A stretch of 34,267 bases of DNA. It comes from Wolbachia endosymbiont of Cylisticus convexus (GTDB lineage: Bacteria > Pseudomonadota > Alphaproteobacteria > Rickettsiales > Anaplasmataceae). Shown here in pieces: positions 7,997 through 16,709 of the stretch. Every line of letters starts with the position of its first letter. The stretch's first letter is position 1. Made by a program: the position numbers and the translations under genes. Under the pieces are notes generated by a model. It ran no database searches. It worked only from the letters and a program-made list of their open reading frames with translations, and was not told where the DNA came from. The stretch lies in NCBI RefSeq assembly GCF_003344345.1, contig NZ_QPIP01000007.1:1-34267 (forward strand), in the 5' to 3' direction.

Positions 7997-10504
7997 TTAA
8001 TGGGAATTGTTATAACTCATCCAAGCTCTACTTTTTGCAATACCATGGTAAATAGGGTGCAAGTGAGAAAGTCCCATTAAAAATTTTGTGTCGATACTAT
8101 TACCGAATATATGCCGAATTTTTGTCTGAATTTTTGGCAGATATTTTCCCCATAACCATTTAATAGGTAGAGCTCCTGTTTTCATAAATAAATCCCCGCT
8201 TTCTCGAGTTTTTTCATATACTTTTCCTATTCCAAAATCTTTCCAAGGCGGATCTACCTTTCTTCCTTCTTTCCAAAAAATTACATTTTGCATCATTTCC
8301 TTATTATCTTTATTTCTGTAAAGGTACCTTAACTCCTGCTGTGTAACATCTTTTAGTTTATTAGTAACGCGCTTTTCTCTTTGGAAATGCATAATATCAG
8401 CATCCAAATCTATAGACTTTATCTCAAAATACGAAATTTTTTGTGCAGTAGCACCTAAATCAAGACCATCAAGAACAAAGTGAATCTTTTTATTTCCTCC
8501 AGTGGTAAATTCTATACCTGCTTTAGAAGCACGTCCCACCCTTATATATGCTTCTTTATTTGTTCTTTTCCATTCTTGATCGCTGAACAAATCAGGGTTT
8601 TTAACCACCCCAGGTACTTTTCTTGGATCATATCTCGGATGATTCTCAATAAACTCTTTAAATTTGCGCGCCTCTTCCTTTCTAGGCGTTAACCGTTCCT
8701 CGTAATAGACTTCTGAACTACTATTAAATATACCTGTACCTATAAATTGGTTATTCAAGTCATCTATTGTGGTATTTGCCTTAGGGTATAGTGATTCAGC
8801 TACCGTAATGTATGGCTCCCTTGAACTATGTAAACCGTAAATTTTATCCCCCTCTTGAAATGTGTTCCTAAATTCTGTGTAATCAATAGCATCATTAATA
8901 GCATTTCCACCTTTATCTCTATAAATTGCAGGACTACCCCCAACAAACAGGTAAAGATTTAACCCATCAATAGTTCCAGCAGGATCAGGATTTATCCACC
9001 TGAGGAGCCACGGGGCATAATAACGTGCACCATAGTAATATAGTCCTGTACTCTCATCCCTTTCTTTTCCTGAGTATCTATATTCTTTTTCCGTTACTTC
9101 ACGAGCAGTTTTGCCAGCAATCAGCGCTGTACCACCAAATGGCAGATATTCCTCATATGTAATGATTTCAGCATTATCGTTTAGTTCTAAGGCTACTGAA
9201 TCTAAATGATTACTCAGCTGATAACGATCTTGGTTTTCTCGTATTTCATCTGGAGATCCCTTAGTCCAATAATGATGGAGAGCTACTCTACTTTTATCGT
9301 CCATTATATGAACAGTGTATTTCTCTTTCTTTAAACCACTCTCTTGGTAAGTTCTCGTAACCTCGATATCACCAAAGTAAATTTTTTCTACTTGAGTAAA
9401 AATTTTTTCATTATTCTGATAAGTTTCAGTAACTTTTCGTACTCTTTGTCCACTACTATCATAAACATAGTATTCACTATCATTTTTACCACTCAAGCGA
9501 GTGATAATATCAACATAGGCGATGTTATCGCGATAATTCCAATGTAAATTCTGTGTACCACTCAGCTTTAGTAAATTACCCCTTTCATCATAACTTGCAT
9601 CTATATCATTCTCATTTACTGGCCTTTTATCTATTATCGGCAAACTACGATTGGACTTGCTTGATATGTAAAATTCTTTAGTGGAACTATTTTTTCCATT
9701 ATGCCTAATTCTCGTAATGTTACTTCCATAATCAAAGTCATAGTATTCAGTATAATTACTGATCGCATTTTGGTTATTTAGATGCGGAATTGGCGTAATA
9801 ACTTCTTCCTTTCCACTGAGCGCTGGATGTTCTTTTCCTGTTGCCTCAATCAGTCGATAAAGCGAATCATAATGATAATCAGACTTAGTATCTATATTTT
9901 TATTATTTGGAAAAATGGTCTTATAAGACTCATCATCCATTGTAGTAATGTTACTGGCAGGGTCATACGTATAGTGAATACTTTGTAATTTCTTTTGTCC
10001 TTTGTTACTTTCAAGTTTGGTTAATCTAAATGTTTCAGGATCATAACTGTAATTGGTAATAACACCATTGCCGTAAGTAATCGACGTACGCTGACCTTTA
10101 GGATTATAGCTGATGTCTGAAACATAGGTTTTTATGTTTTCTCCTTGCTTCTTAAGTTTAATTTGTTTTACTCTTCCGGCTATATCATAAACTGGTATAT
10201 GGACATTATTTTGTGAATCTATTTTCTCAATTATTTCGCCTATTGCATTGTATTTTACGGTGGAAGAAAATATTTCTCGTTCGAGATCTGTGTGCACTGT
10301 AACAATACTTTCAACGCTTTGCCAATCTACTTCTTGTTTATAGTTTTTTCTCAGGTAATAGCTGCTTTTTAACGTCTGACCTTTAAAAGCATTTTCTTCG
10401 ACTTTTGTCAGTCCTGCCTGATCGTAATGAGCAACAAGTGTTCCATAACGATTAGTAGCTTTATCTTGAATATTTTCAGAGTAAAAAAAATCTTTCAACA
10501 ACAT
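7997..10504 (-). CDS. tcC: TcC-type Rhs-core protein with variable C-terminal toxin tip
   Basis: TcC forms, with TcB, the shell that encloses and cleaves off a toxic C-terminus. The first residues (YSENIQDKATNRYG, then AHYDQAGLTKVEENAFKGQ) match the C-terminal part of TcB rather than a normal TcC start, so this is the continuation of the TcB frame after a one-base shift. YD/Rhs repeats follow. The Rhs-associated core is clear at ERDESTGLYYYGARYYAPW and NPDPAGTIDGLNLYLFVGG (about residues 476-528). The last 300 residues are outside the core and include KKIHFVLDGLDLGATAQK and QQELRYLYRNKDN; I do not recognise an enzyme there. ATG 10504 has no good Shine-Dalgarno and overlaps the upstream frame by 29 bp. 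Confidence 0.85.
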   Translation of the reverse strand: MLLKDFFYSENIQDKATNRYGTLVAHYDQAGLTKVEENAFKGQTLKSSYYLRKNYKQEVDWQSVESIVTVHTDLEREIFSSTVKYNAIGEIIEKIDSQNNVHIPVYDIAGRVKQIKLKKQGENIKTYVSDISYNPKGQRTSITYGNGVITNYSYDPETFRLTKLESNKGQKKLQSIHYTYDPASNITTMDDESYKTIFPNNKNIDTKSDYHYDSLYRLIEATGKEHPALSGKEEVITPIPHLNNQNAISNYTEYYDFDYGSNITRIRHNGKNSSTKEFYISSKSNRSLPIIDKRPVNENDIDASYDERGNLLKLSGTQNLHWNYRDNIAYVDIITRLSGKNDSEYYVYDSSGQRVRKVTETYQNNEKIFTQVEKIYFGDIEVTRTYQESGLKKEKYTVHIMDDKSRVALHHYWTKGSPDEIRENQDRYQLSNHLDSVALELNDNAEIITYEEYLPFGGTALIAGKTAREVTEKEYRYSGKERDESTGLYYYGARYYAPWLLRWINPDPAGTIDGLNLYLFVGGSPAIYRDKGGNAINDAIDYTEFRNTFQEGDKIYGLHSSREPYITVAESLYPKANTTIDDLNNQFIGTGIFNSSSEVYYEERLTPRKEEARKFKEFIENHPRYDPRKVPGVVKNPDLFSDQEWKRTNKEAYIRVGRASKAGIEFTTGGNKKIHFVLDGLDLGATAQKISYFEIKSIDLDADIMHFQREKRVTNKLKDVTQQELRYLYRNKDNKEMMQNVIFWKEGRKVDPPWKDFGIGKVYEKTRESGDLFMKTGALPIKWLWGKYLPKIQTKIRHIFGNSIDTKFLMGLSHLHPIYHGIAKSRAWMSYNNSH
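8055..8311 (-). repeat. Direct tandem repeat, copy B (inside the TcC/Rhs gene)
   Basis: This 257-bp segment is the source-like copy because it is continuous with the Rhs frame. It contains a short internal duplication (gaatttttg repeated 12 bp apart) that accounts for the 12-bp length difference from copy A. Confidence 0.9.
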
Positions 10505-12566
10505 TATTATTTAAATTTAGATCCTCATCGGTAACTTTTACTCTTACTGGCTGTTGCAACTTATCATATTCTGTGTAAGTAAGCGATCCTTTGCCATCCC
10601 AATTGTATACTGAACTTCCCGCAACATTTGATAGATTCCACGTTTCTCCAGCATCAATACTTGTGCTTTTTAAAAGCCCAGACATTGAATAGGTGTGGAT
10701 AAAATTCTTTATTTTTTCAATTTCTTCCTTACCTTGGTTTTGTTCATAAAACCTTGAATCAACACTTTCCAGTTCATTTCCTTGAATATCAAGTTTAACG
10801 TGTGATTTTAACTCTACATTGCTTTGTTCGTTATTGCTTAAAATCTCTATCTGCAAAAACTTTCTTCCTAAACTATCTAAATGCTCTATTGTTGGCGTAT
10901 TATAATGCTTTTCTGCTTTGTCCAGTGCATCTTTTTCATCTCTTAAAGCTATTTTTTCTTCTTCAGTTGCGCTATTCCATCTGGCAATAAATTCCTTGTA
11001 ATACTCCGAATCTTTCACAGTGTCATTAAGATCAAAATTCTTGATAGTCCACGAATCAAATTCTACTTTGCTGAAAAAACCTTTTGGCGTATCAATGCGA
11101 ATATTCCTCAGCAGAGGATCATAATAAAGAGTGTCAGATACTCCTTGATTATGCACGCTCTCTTCGAGGTCATAAAAAGGTGTATTGCTATAAAAAGGTT
11201 CATACTTTTTCACCTCCGTGCCTTTATTGTTATAAACAACTCTCCCTGATGCTAGCCATTTTTCACTCTCAGAATCTGAATTGACGAGCATTTTAGTCCC
11301 AAGGTTTCGACTAAAACCATCAATATGAGTTACAACTTGTCTTATTCTTGTTGATGTACTTTCTGAAACATGAGTTTCTCTCTGCAGATTAATCACATGC
11401 ACAGGTTGACCATTTCTTCTCCATGCTTCAAGATCATAATAAAAGAAGCTAGTTGCATTCTGTAAATAGTACTCTGGGCCATTTGCTCCTTCTGCTAGGC
11501 CTAAAATATCACCAAAACTTGAATCCTTTCTTACTTGGTATTCAGATAATGGCTTATCACCTTTTTCTTGCCCTTTTTCGCTACCGTAAATTGAAGTAGC
11601 AATTACAACTCCGAGTGGATTTAAAATAATTTCTGATACATTATCGTTATGGTCAGTGAGTTTTACTGGCGTTAAACGTTGATAATCATATTCTGCTGTA
11701 GTTTCATAACTTGAGCTTTCAGTTGCTTTTACAATCGTTTTTATTGGCAGTAAATTATACTGATCATAAACAATTGCAGTCTCAGCGCCAAAAACATCAA
11801 TTACTTTTTCAGGTAAATAGTATTTATCACTACCATAATAATACTGCGTAGGACTTGGTGCCCACCAAAAGTCAGAGGTTTTTTTGTAGCCAAGATCGTT
11901 TAACATCTGATCAGAAGTTATTTTACCTGAAAATACTTTTTTTATTTGACTATCAGAAAATGCTACAGCTTCGGTGTGGTGAAGAAGCGCTTGCTGAGTT
12001 ACAGAACCAAGTGGTAAAGTAGAATTTTGTTCTTTATTCCAAAAATAATTGTGACTTTCACTTAAGAGCCTTACTTGTGGACTCGTATAATTTAAGTTCT
12101 CTTCAAATTTTATCGTATTTTGCAAGAACTGTGTTACGTGAGTTCTTAAGTCATTAATATTAGTATAGCCATCAACTGCAACTCTTAGGCCTCCAATCTC
12201 AAAAGCTTGTGATTTATAGAGAGCTCCAAGTAAGTAAAATTCTTTAGTGTTATTAACGTAAAAGTTATGTTCTAAAGTAGCATGTAATTTTTGTTGTTCT
12301 GAATAGTTACCAGATTGGTTTCGACGAGGGTAAGTAATGCTTGCAGATTTTAAAACATTACCATAGTCATCAACCTCTAAAACAAAATTATGCTCAATAC
12401 GTGGATCACAGCAGTTCCTTTCATAATGATAGCTGATAGTTTCTTGCAAATTCACAAAAAATGTTCCATATTTATGGGTACTATTATTACTTGAACTTAG
12501 TAATTTTACTGCAACGCTGGATTCAGTGACTGAATATGGATGCAAGTAGAGGGTTGGATTATCTCC
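10476..12566 (-). pseudogene. tcB: TcB C-terminal half (after in-frame stop)
   Basis: The segment is in the same frame as the TcB-N gene and follows its TAA directly. It resumes with HPYSVTESSVAVKLL, the sequence that follows RQE(I/V/L)YG in TcB proteins. EVKKYEPFYSNTPFYDLEE is a typical TcB motif, and YD-type repeats fill the rest. There is no ATG near the beginning; the first listed start is TTG 12545, about 20 bp from an AAGGAG formed at the stop codon itself. It ends with VVERFFLL and TGA after an 8-T run; deleting one T continues the frame into the TcC gene. It probably represents the middle of an originally single TcB-TcC fusion. Confidence 0.82.
10483..10490 (-). other. Eight-T run at the TcB-C/TcC frame break
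   Basis: On the coding strand the sequence reads gaaag, eight T, then actctg. With eight T the frame gives RFFLL and a stop; with seven T it gives RFFYSENIQDK and continues for more than 800 codons. The break therefore sits exactly at a homopolymer. Polymerase slippage, genomic phase variation and a fixed indel are all possible. Confidence 0.8.
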
Positions 12567-15281
12567 TTATCCATATATTTCTTGCCTCAGCATTTGTCCC
12601 TGAATCCCGCGGTATGCTTGTCTTCTATCCTCTATTGAGATGATATTTTCATCAAATACTTGAGGAGTTATTTTTAATGCTTCTCTATCTCCTTGGTAAA
12701 ATTCCTTCCTATAACTTTCAACTAAATCTTCTGCTGTTTTATAAGCTCCAGTGTGATACCAAGTCTTGGTATAAATAGGAGCAACATGATCTTCTTTTTC
12801 AGTCTGATCAGTTGTAGCAAAATCTTCAGTATCCCAAGTTTCAACAAAACCAAATCCGCGAAATTCTTTTTCAGTGTAATCATAAAATCCATGATGATAG
12901 CGATATTTGTTGGTGAGTTTACTTCCTACTATGTTGTCTATGGTTTCTATTTTTTCAATTACTTGTACTGGAAACGGTAAATTCGTTACCCACGGGCGAT
13001 TTTCTTTTCTATCTTGCAAATAAAATTTGGTGGAAGCTGCATAATGAAGACGGGTAATATTACCCATGTTATTATCTATTTGCTTCAATAAGTGCGGTTT
13101 TACTCCATTGTAAAAATCATAGTATAAATGCTGTAACTTTAAGTCTTGATCAAGGTAACTAATAAGCAAACAGTTAGTTCCATTGCCAAGAATATCAGCA
13201 AATTCAATTCTATTAACATGATTATAATCAACAGGTAGCCTTAAATTAACTGGCTTACTAAATGAATTACCACTATTGTTATAATAGATATCTAAACTAT
13301 TATGGTTAGCATAGACTAAATCAGTAGTACCAGAACCATCAATGTCAGCAAAGTATAAACGTTTGACATTGAACCCATCCCTAAAATATGGAGCATTTTT
13401 AAATACAACTTTTTCACCAAATTTACCGTAGCCAAGATTTGGCCAACATTCTACTTTACCATTTTCTATTTTAACTAAATGGCTCTTACCATCACCAAAC
13501 ATGTCAGCAAAACGTACTAAAGTACTCTTTGAATTAAAACGCTGATTTGGTAGATCTTTTGGCGCTTTACTGTAAATAGCTTGTTTGTATCCCTTTTTAC
13601 CAGCAGATGGATATACTCTGACGTTTTCTCCTTCAAATACTACGATATCAGTTCTTCCATCTCCGGTGACATCTATCATCTCTTGAAGTTCACTACTTAG
13701 ATTAACTACTTGCGATTCAAGAGGCTTAAATTCACTCCATTTACCATCAAAATCATGGTAACCCTGAAAACCACTTTCATTCACATAAAGTTGTAATTCG
13801 CCGTTACCTTCCATACTCATCAGTGAATAAGTATTCTTACGTAGTAACGATGGAAAACGTTCTAATAGTTTAGCTTGAGCAAACTCTCCATCACCATTTG
13901 GTCTAAAATAAAGGATTGTGTTTTCATCATTATACAATATCCCTTCAATACCTTCCTGATATAAATCAACCAATTGAAATCTTTGGTCATTTAAATACCC
14001 AGGAAAATTTTTGTTTATTCCTTCTATTTTTACCGATTTAAAAGAGTTTTTATTATTTAAATTGTGAAGGTCTAAAAAATTTTCTTTTTCTTTGATTAGA
14101 AGGTCTTTTTCACTGTCTTTGATTTTCCAATTTGAGTTTTCTTCAGAGACTTCTGAATCTTGCTCTGAAAATACAAAATCTTGTTCTTTTAAAATCTGCA
14201 AAAGCTGTTTAGATGGTTTGTTACCATCCTTAAGTGTTACCGATGAAACTGTTGAAATGTAAGTAGAATCATCGCTGGTATGAGAAAAAACTAAAGTTGG
14301 CGTAGTCTTAGTAAATCTTTTGCCTTCTCTCTCATAATAGCCAACTTGTTTTACCGCTCTTAAGTATGTAATCGTTGGCTTTTCGTCATAGTCAAAATAT
14401 GTGCCGTTTACTAGTATAGGTTCTGCATCAAAACAGTGATAAATTCTTATAGCTCGACATAATAGCTCAGTCCTTACTGCAAATCCTGTAGTGTGCGAGG
14501 TAAAAGAATCTTGACGCAGAATTGCTTTCCTTTCTTCATTATATTTTTTATCGACTTGACTTGCAACACCATAATCAAACAGCACTTCAAAATGGTTGTA
14601 CTTTAATTCTTCATTATAACCATAAGTAATTCGATCAATTACTCTGCCACCACCTTGTACATTTGTATCTTTTGTACTAGAGCGGTAATAATAAAATATT
14701 TTATTTCCATATACATCGCTTAATTCCTCTAGTAACCATTCTGCTATGTGCTGTTTGTTACTTGTATCGTAGATTTGCGCTTGTTCGTTCTTACCATAAA
14801 TAGCAATGCTGCCATCTTTACTAGTAACTTGCCAATAAATCCTATTATCATTTTTACTTATCAAACGCTCTATTTTGGCAAATAATCCTTCAACACGTGG
14901 CTCATAATAAGTAATATCATATTCGCTATTACTTGTTTGATTAATCGCAACCAAGTCATCTGCTCCTGTAAGTACGAAAATATCTTCATCATCATAAGTT
15001 GGAATTTTTTCGGATGTTTTTCTGATAATACTTGCTATTGAAACGTTAAACCCTATACCAAATACTCCGTTGCCACTCCCAGAGCTGTAATCAACACTTA
15101 AAGTTGGTGAAAAGTTACGGCATGTAGGAAGTGGAACTGGTACTGAAAATGATCCAGTACCAGTGAATGAATTAGCCTCAAAAGCTTCGCTTATTCCTTT
15201 TATAGCTCCACCACCTTTTGGTAGCTCAAGCTTTTTGGCCTCAATAGTCGATTTTTGTGAAGTATCTTTGTTAGATTCCAT
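12567..15281 (-). CDS. tcB: TcB toxin subunit, N-terminal part (SpvB-like, 904 aa)
   Basis: TcB links TcA to TcC and forms half of the cocoon around the toxic fragment. The N-terminus carries the SpvB/TcB signature LPKGGGAIKGISEAFEANSF and GSFSVPVPLPTCRNFSPTLS (residues about 20-65). FG-GAP/VCBS-like repeats follow in the middle (VTGDGRTDIVVFEGENVRVY, FADMFGDGKSHLVKIENG and FADIDGSGTTDLVYANHN), as in TcB beta-propellers. It ends at MLRQEIYG followed by TAA (12567-12569), while the expected next residues (HPYSVTES) lie seven codons further in the same frame. Full TcB proteins are about 1,450-1,500 residues, so this is a truncated product. A 36-bp promoter-like repeat lies 23 bp upstream of the ATG. 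Confidence 0.9.
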   Translation of the reverse strand: MESNKDTSQKSTIEAKKLELPKGGGAIKGISEAFEANSFTGTGSFSVPVPLPTCRNFSPTLSVDYSSGSGNGVFGIGFNVSIASIIRKTSEKIPTYDDEDIFVLTGADDLVAINQTSNSEYDITYYEPRVEGLFAKIERLISKNDNRIYWQVTSKDGSIAIYGKNEQAQIYDTSNKQHIAEWLLEELSDVYGNKIFYYYRSSTKDTNVQGGGRVIDRITYGYNEELKYNHFEVLFDYGVASQVDKKYNEERKAILRQDSFTSHTTGFAVRTELLCRAIRIYHCFDAEPILVNGTYFDYDEKPTITYLRAVKQVGYYEREGKRFTKTTPTLVFSHTSDDSTYISTVSSVTLKDGNKPSKQLLQILKEQDFVFSEQDSEVSEENSNWKIKDSEKDLLIKEKENFLDLHNLNNKNSFKSVKIEGINKNFPGYLNDQRFQLVDLYQEGIEGILYNDENTILYFRPNGDGEFAQAKLLERFPSLLRKNTYSLMSMEGNGELQLYVNESGFQGYHDFDGKWSEFKPLESQVVNLSSELQEMIDVTGDGRTDIVVFEGENVRVYPSAGKKGYKQAIYSKAPKDLPNQRFNSKSTLVRFADMFGDGKSHLVKIENGKVECWPNLGYGKFGEKVVFKNAPYFRDGFNVKRLYFADIDGSGTTDLVYANHNSLDIYYNNSGNSFSKPVNLRLPVDYNHVNRIEFADILGNGTNCLLISYLDQDLKLQHLYYDFYNGVKPHLLKQIDNNMGNITRLHYAASTKFYLQDRKENRPWVTNLPFPVQVIEKIETIDNIVGSKLTNKYRYHHGFYDYTEKEFRGFGFVETWDTEDFATTDQTEKEDHVAPIYTKTWYHTGAYKTAEDLVESYRKEFYQGDREALKITPQVFDENIISIEDRRQAYRGIQGQMLRQEIYG

Positions 15282-15304
15282 GTGCGTGAAAACGCGTTTG
15301 TATG

Positions 15305-15340
15305 TTATATATATACAAGATTGGTAAAAAAAACGTCCAA
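15305..15340 (-). promoter_or_regulatory. Promoter-like 36-bp repeat, copy 1 (upstream of tcB)
   Basis: On the minus strand it reads TTGGACG, a T-rich spacer, then AATCTTGTATATATATAA. TTGGAC with a 17-19 bp spacer to TGTATA/TATATA fits a sigma-70 promoter. It differs from copy 3 at only three of 36 positions and ends 23 bp before the TcB-N start. It is the only promoter-like site seen before the Tc genes, so it may drive the whole Tc locus. Confidence 0.6.
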
Positions 15341-15434
15341 ATTATTTTTTAAAAATTTATTTTTACCAAAAAAATCTTGTTTTTGAATTTTGTGACCTTC
15401 TGATAAGAAAAAGAAGTTTTTTCATAAACTTATA
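15341..15434. other. AT-rich intergenic stretch between patatin and tcB
   Basis: About 94 bp of very AT-rich sequence lies between the patatin stop codon and the promoter-like repeat. No convincing terminator hairpin or coding sequence was seen. Confidence 0.5.
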
Positions 15435-16385
15435 TTATTTTGGTAGCACATCAATTACTCTTTGATTACTTTCTATCATTGCCTTTGCCTCTTGTTGCAG
15501 ACATTTTATATTTTTAGATGTTATGTTATCCATCTCAGTCGATGCTACTTTCAATTGTGATTGTATTCGTATATATTTATTACCTATTACTTGATCAAGC
15601 TGATAGTTTACTGCATCCAGACTTGAAGCAAACATCACATTCAGTAACGGCTTGATCCATCCTATTTTTCCAAATCTCCTTGAGCTAGCATACTTTATAC
15701 TTCTATTTGTTCTACCAGTGCCTATTGATAACAGTATAATCTCATCATTTGGAAACAACCTCTTGCCACTTGCATAGGCACAAGCTGCTGGGTTATTGGC
15801 AAATACTCCTCCATCTACTAGCACCATTTCCTTTTGGTTGATCTTAAGATATTTAGGTGCAAAATAAGTAGGTGCTGCAGTTGTTCCTCTGAGCGCATCT
15901 TTTAATTTAACAAAATTTCTATCTTCTCTCCAGCTCTTAAAAAAGAAAGGATAGTTGTTATGAACATCGTAACTTGTAATCAGCAAATTACTTAAAGTGT
16001 TTTGTAGAGTATCATCACCAAAATATTTATCCAGTACAGATTCAATATTTTCATGTGGGTATTGTGCGCAGTTAAACCAAGAAAATATAGATCTTCTCAG
16101 AAATGAAGATTTAAAAATATATGATCCGTACTCTTGGTAAAATTCAACCAAATCATTGGCAGAGTATTGGGGTTTCCTCTGATTATCACTTTTACAAAGT
16201 CCAGCAACAACAATCCCTCCAGTTGAGGTTCCTGCCATTAAATCAAAAATCTGGGAAATTGGCTTTTTTGTCCTACATTCAATTTCTGCTAGAATAATGG
16301 CAGGAATTATCCCTCTGATTCCACCTCCATCAACAGATAAAATATACTTTGCCACTTTTTTATTTGTGTTTCTGCTCAAGTTCAT
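15435..16385 (-). CDS. Patatin-like phospholipase
   Basis: The 316-residue protein is predicted to hydrolyse membrane lipids with a Ser-Asp dyad. The oxyanion-hole motif DGGGIRG is at 19-25, the nucleophile elbow GTSTGG places Ser at 54, and the DGG motif places the catalytic Asp at 191; all three are intact. ATG 16385 is preferred over a TTG at 16400 used by the longest open frame. It overlaps the end of the small membrane-protein gene upstream, so the two are probably co-translated. A patatin gene next to late gene D is a known WO arrangement. No signal peptide is seen. Its target, host or bacterial membrane, cannot be told from sequence. Confidence 0.93.
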   Translation of the reverse strand: MNLSRNTNKKVAKYILSVDGGGIRGIIPAIILAEIECRTKKPISQIFDLMAGTSTGGIVVAGLCKSDNQRKPQYSANDLVEFYQEYGSYIFKSSFLRRSIFSWFNCAQYPHENIESVLDKYFGDDTLQNTLSNLLITSYDVHNNYPFFFKSWREDRNFVKLKDALRGTTAAPTYFAPKYLKINQKEMVLVDGGVFANNPAACAYASGKRLFPNDEIILLSIGTGRTNRSIKYASSRRFGKIGWIKPLLNVMFASSLDAVNYQLDQVIGNKYIRIQSQLKVASTEMDNITSKNIKCLQQEAKAMIESNQRVIDVLPK

Positions 16386-16578
16386 TAACTTCTTCAGCAA
16401 GATTTTTTAGCCTTTCTTCAAGGCGGTAGATGATTTCTGTAGTCCTTTGATTTTGCTCTATAAACCTGTCATGCATGTGCACTCTTAAGTCGAGCTTAGC
16501 CAGCCACCATATCAATCCTACTGTTTGTATCACCATAGTAGCAATTACTGCCATAGGAATCTTTCCTGTGTTTTTCAT
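16360..16578 (-). CDS. Small membrane protein with coiled coil (72 aa)
   Basis: One membrane segment (about residues 8-24, PMAVIATMVIQTVGLIWWLA) is followed by a charged helical stretch ending in RLEERLKNLAEEVNELEQKHK. ATG 16578 has AAGGAAA upstream; the longer open frame to 16644 only reads through the promoter-like repeat and is rejected as coding. It overlaps the patatin gene, forming a two-gene unit. A short protein with one membrane helix and a coiled coil beside a phospholipase recalls holin or spanin-like lysis accessories, but no family was recognised and the role is inference. Confidence 0.75.
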   Translation of the reverse strand: MKNTGKIPMAVIATMVIQTVGLIWWLAKLDLRVHMHDRFIEQNQRTTEIIYRLEERLKNLAEEVNELEQKHK

Positions 16579-16608
16579 CTTAAAGTTTCCTTGCAAAAAT
16601 AGCTGCGT

Positions 16609-16644
16609 ATTGATATATACAAGATTCATCAAAATTACGTCCAA
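16609..16644 (-). promoter_or_regulatory. Promoter-like 36-bp repeat, copy 2 (upstream of membrane protein/patatin)
   Basis: The minus strand reads TTGGACGTAATTTTGATGAA then TCTTGTATATATCAAT. It aligns without gaps with copies 1 and 3 and lies 30 bp before the ATG of the small membrane protein. The spacer to the -10-like TGTATA is 17 bp. Confidence 0.6.
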
Positions 16645-16673
16645 AAAATCTTTTCTAAAATAAAGTTAATTGG

Positions 16674-16702
16674 TTGCACTGAACAAGCGATGCAAATAAT
16701 AT
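16674..16702 (+). promoter_or_regulatory. Predicted promoter of the ankyrin gene
   Basis: TTGCAC (16674-16679), a 17-bp spacer and TAATAT (16697-16702) make a good sigma-70 pair. The ATG at 16710 is only 7 bp past the -10 box and has only a weak AAGAG before it, so the transcript may be almost leaderless. Confidence 0.5.
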
Positions 16703-16709
16703 AAGAGAC

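Noticed and set aside
2207..12569. Recoding of the two TAA codons by a special amino acid
   Set aside because: Known selenocysteine and pyrrolysine recoding use UGA and UAG, and no special RNA element was seen; nonsense mutation is simpler.
16579..16644. N-terminal extension of the small membrane protein (MDVILMNLVYI...)
   Set aside because: It is the translation of the promoter-like repeat, and a better start with a Shine-Dalgarno lies at 16578.
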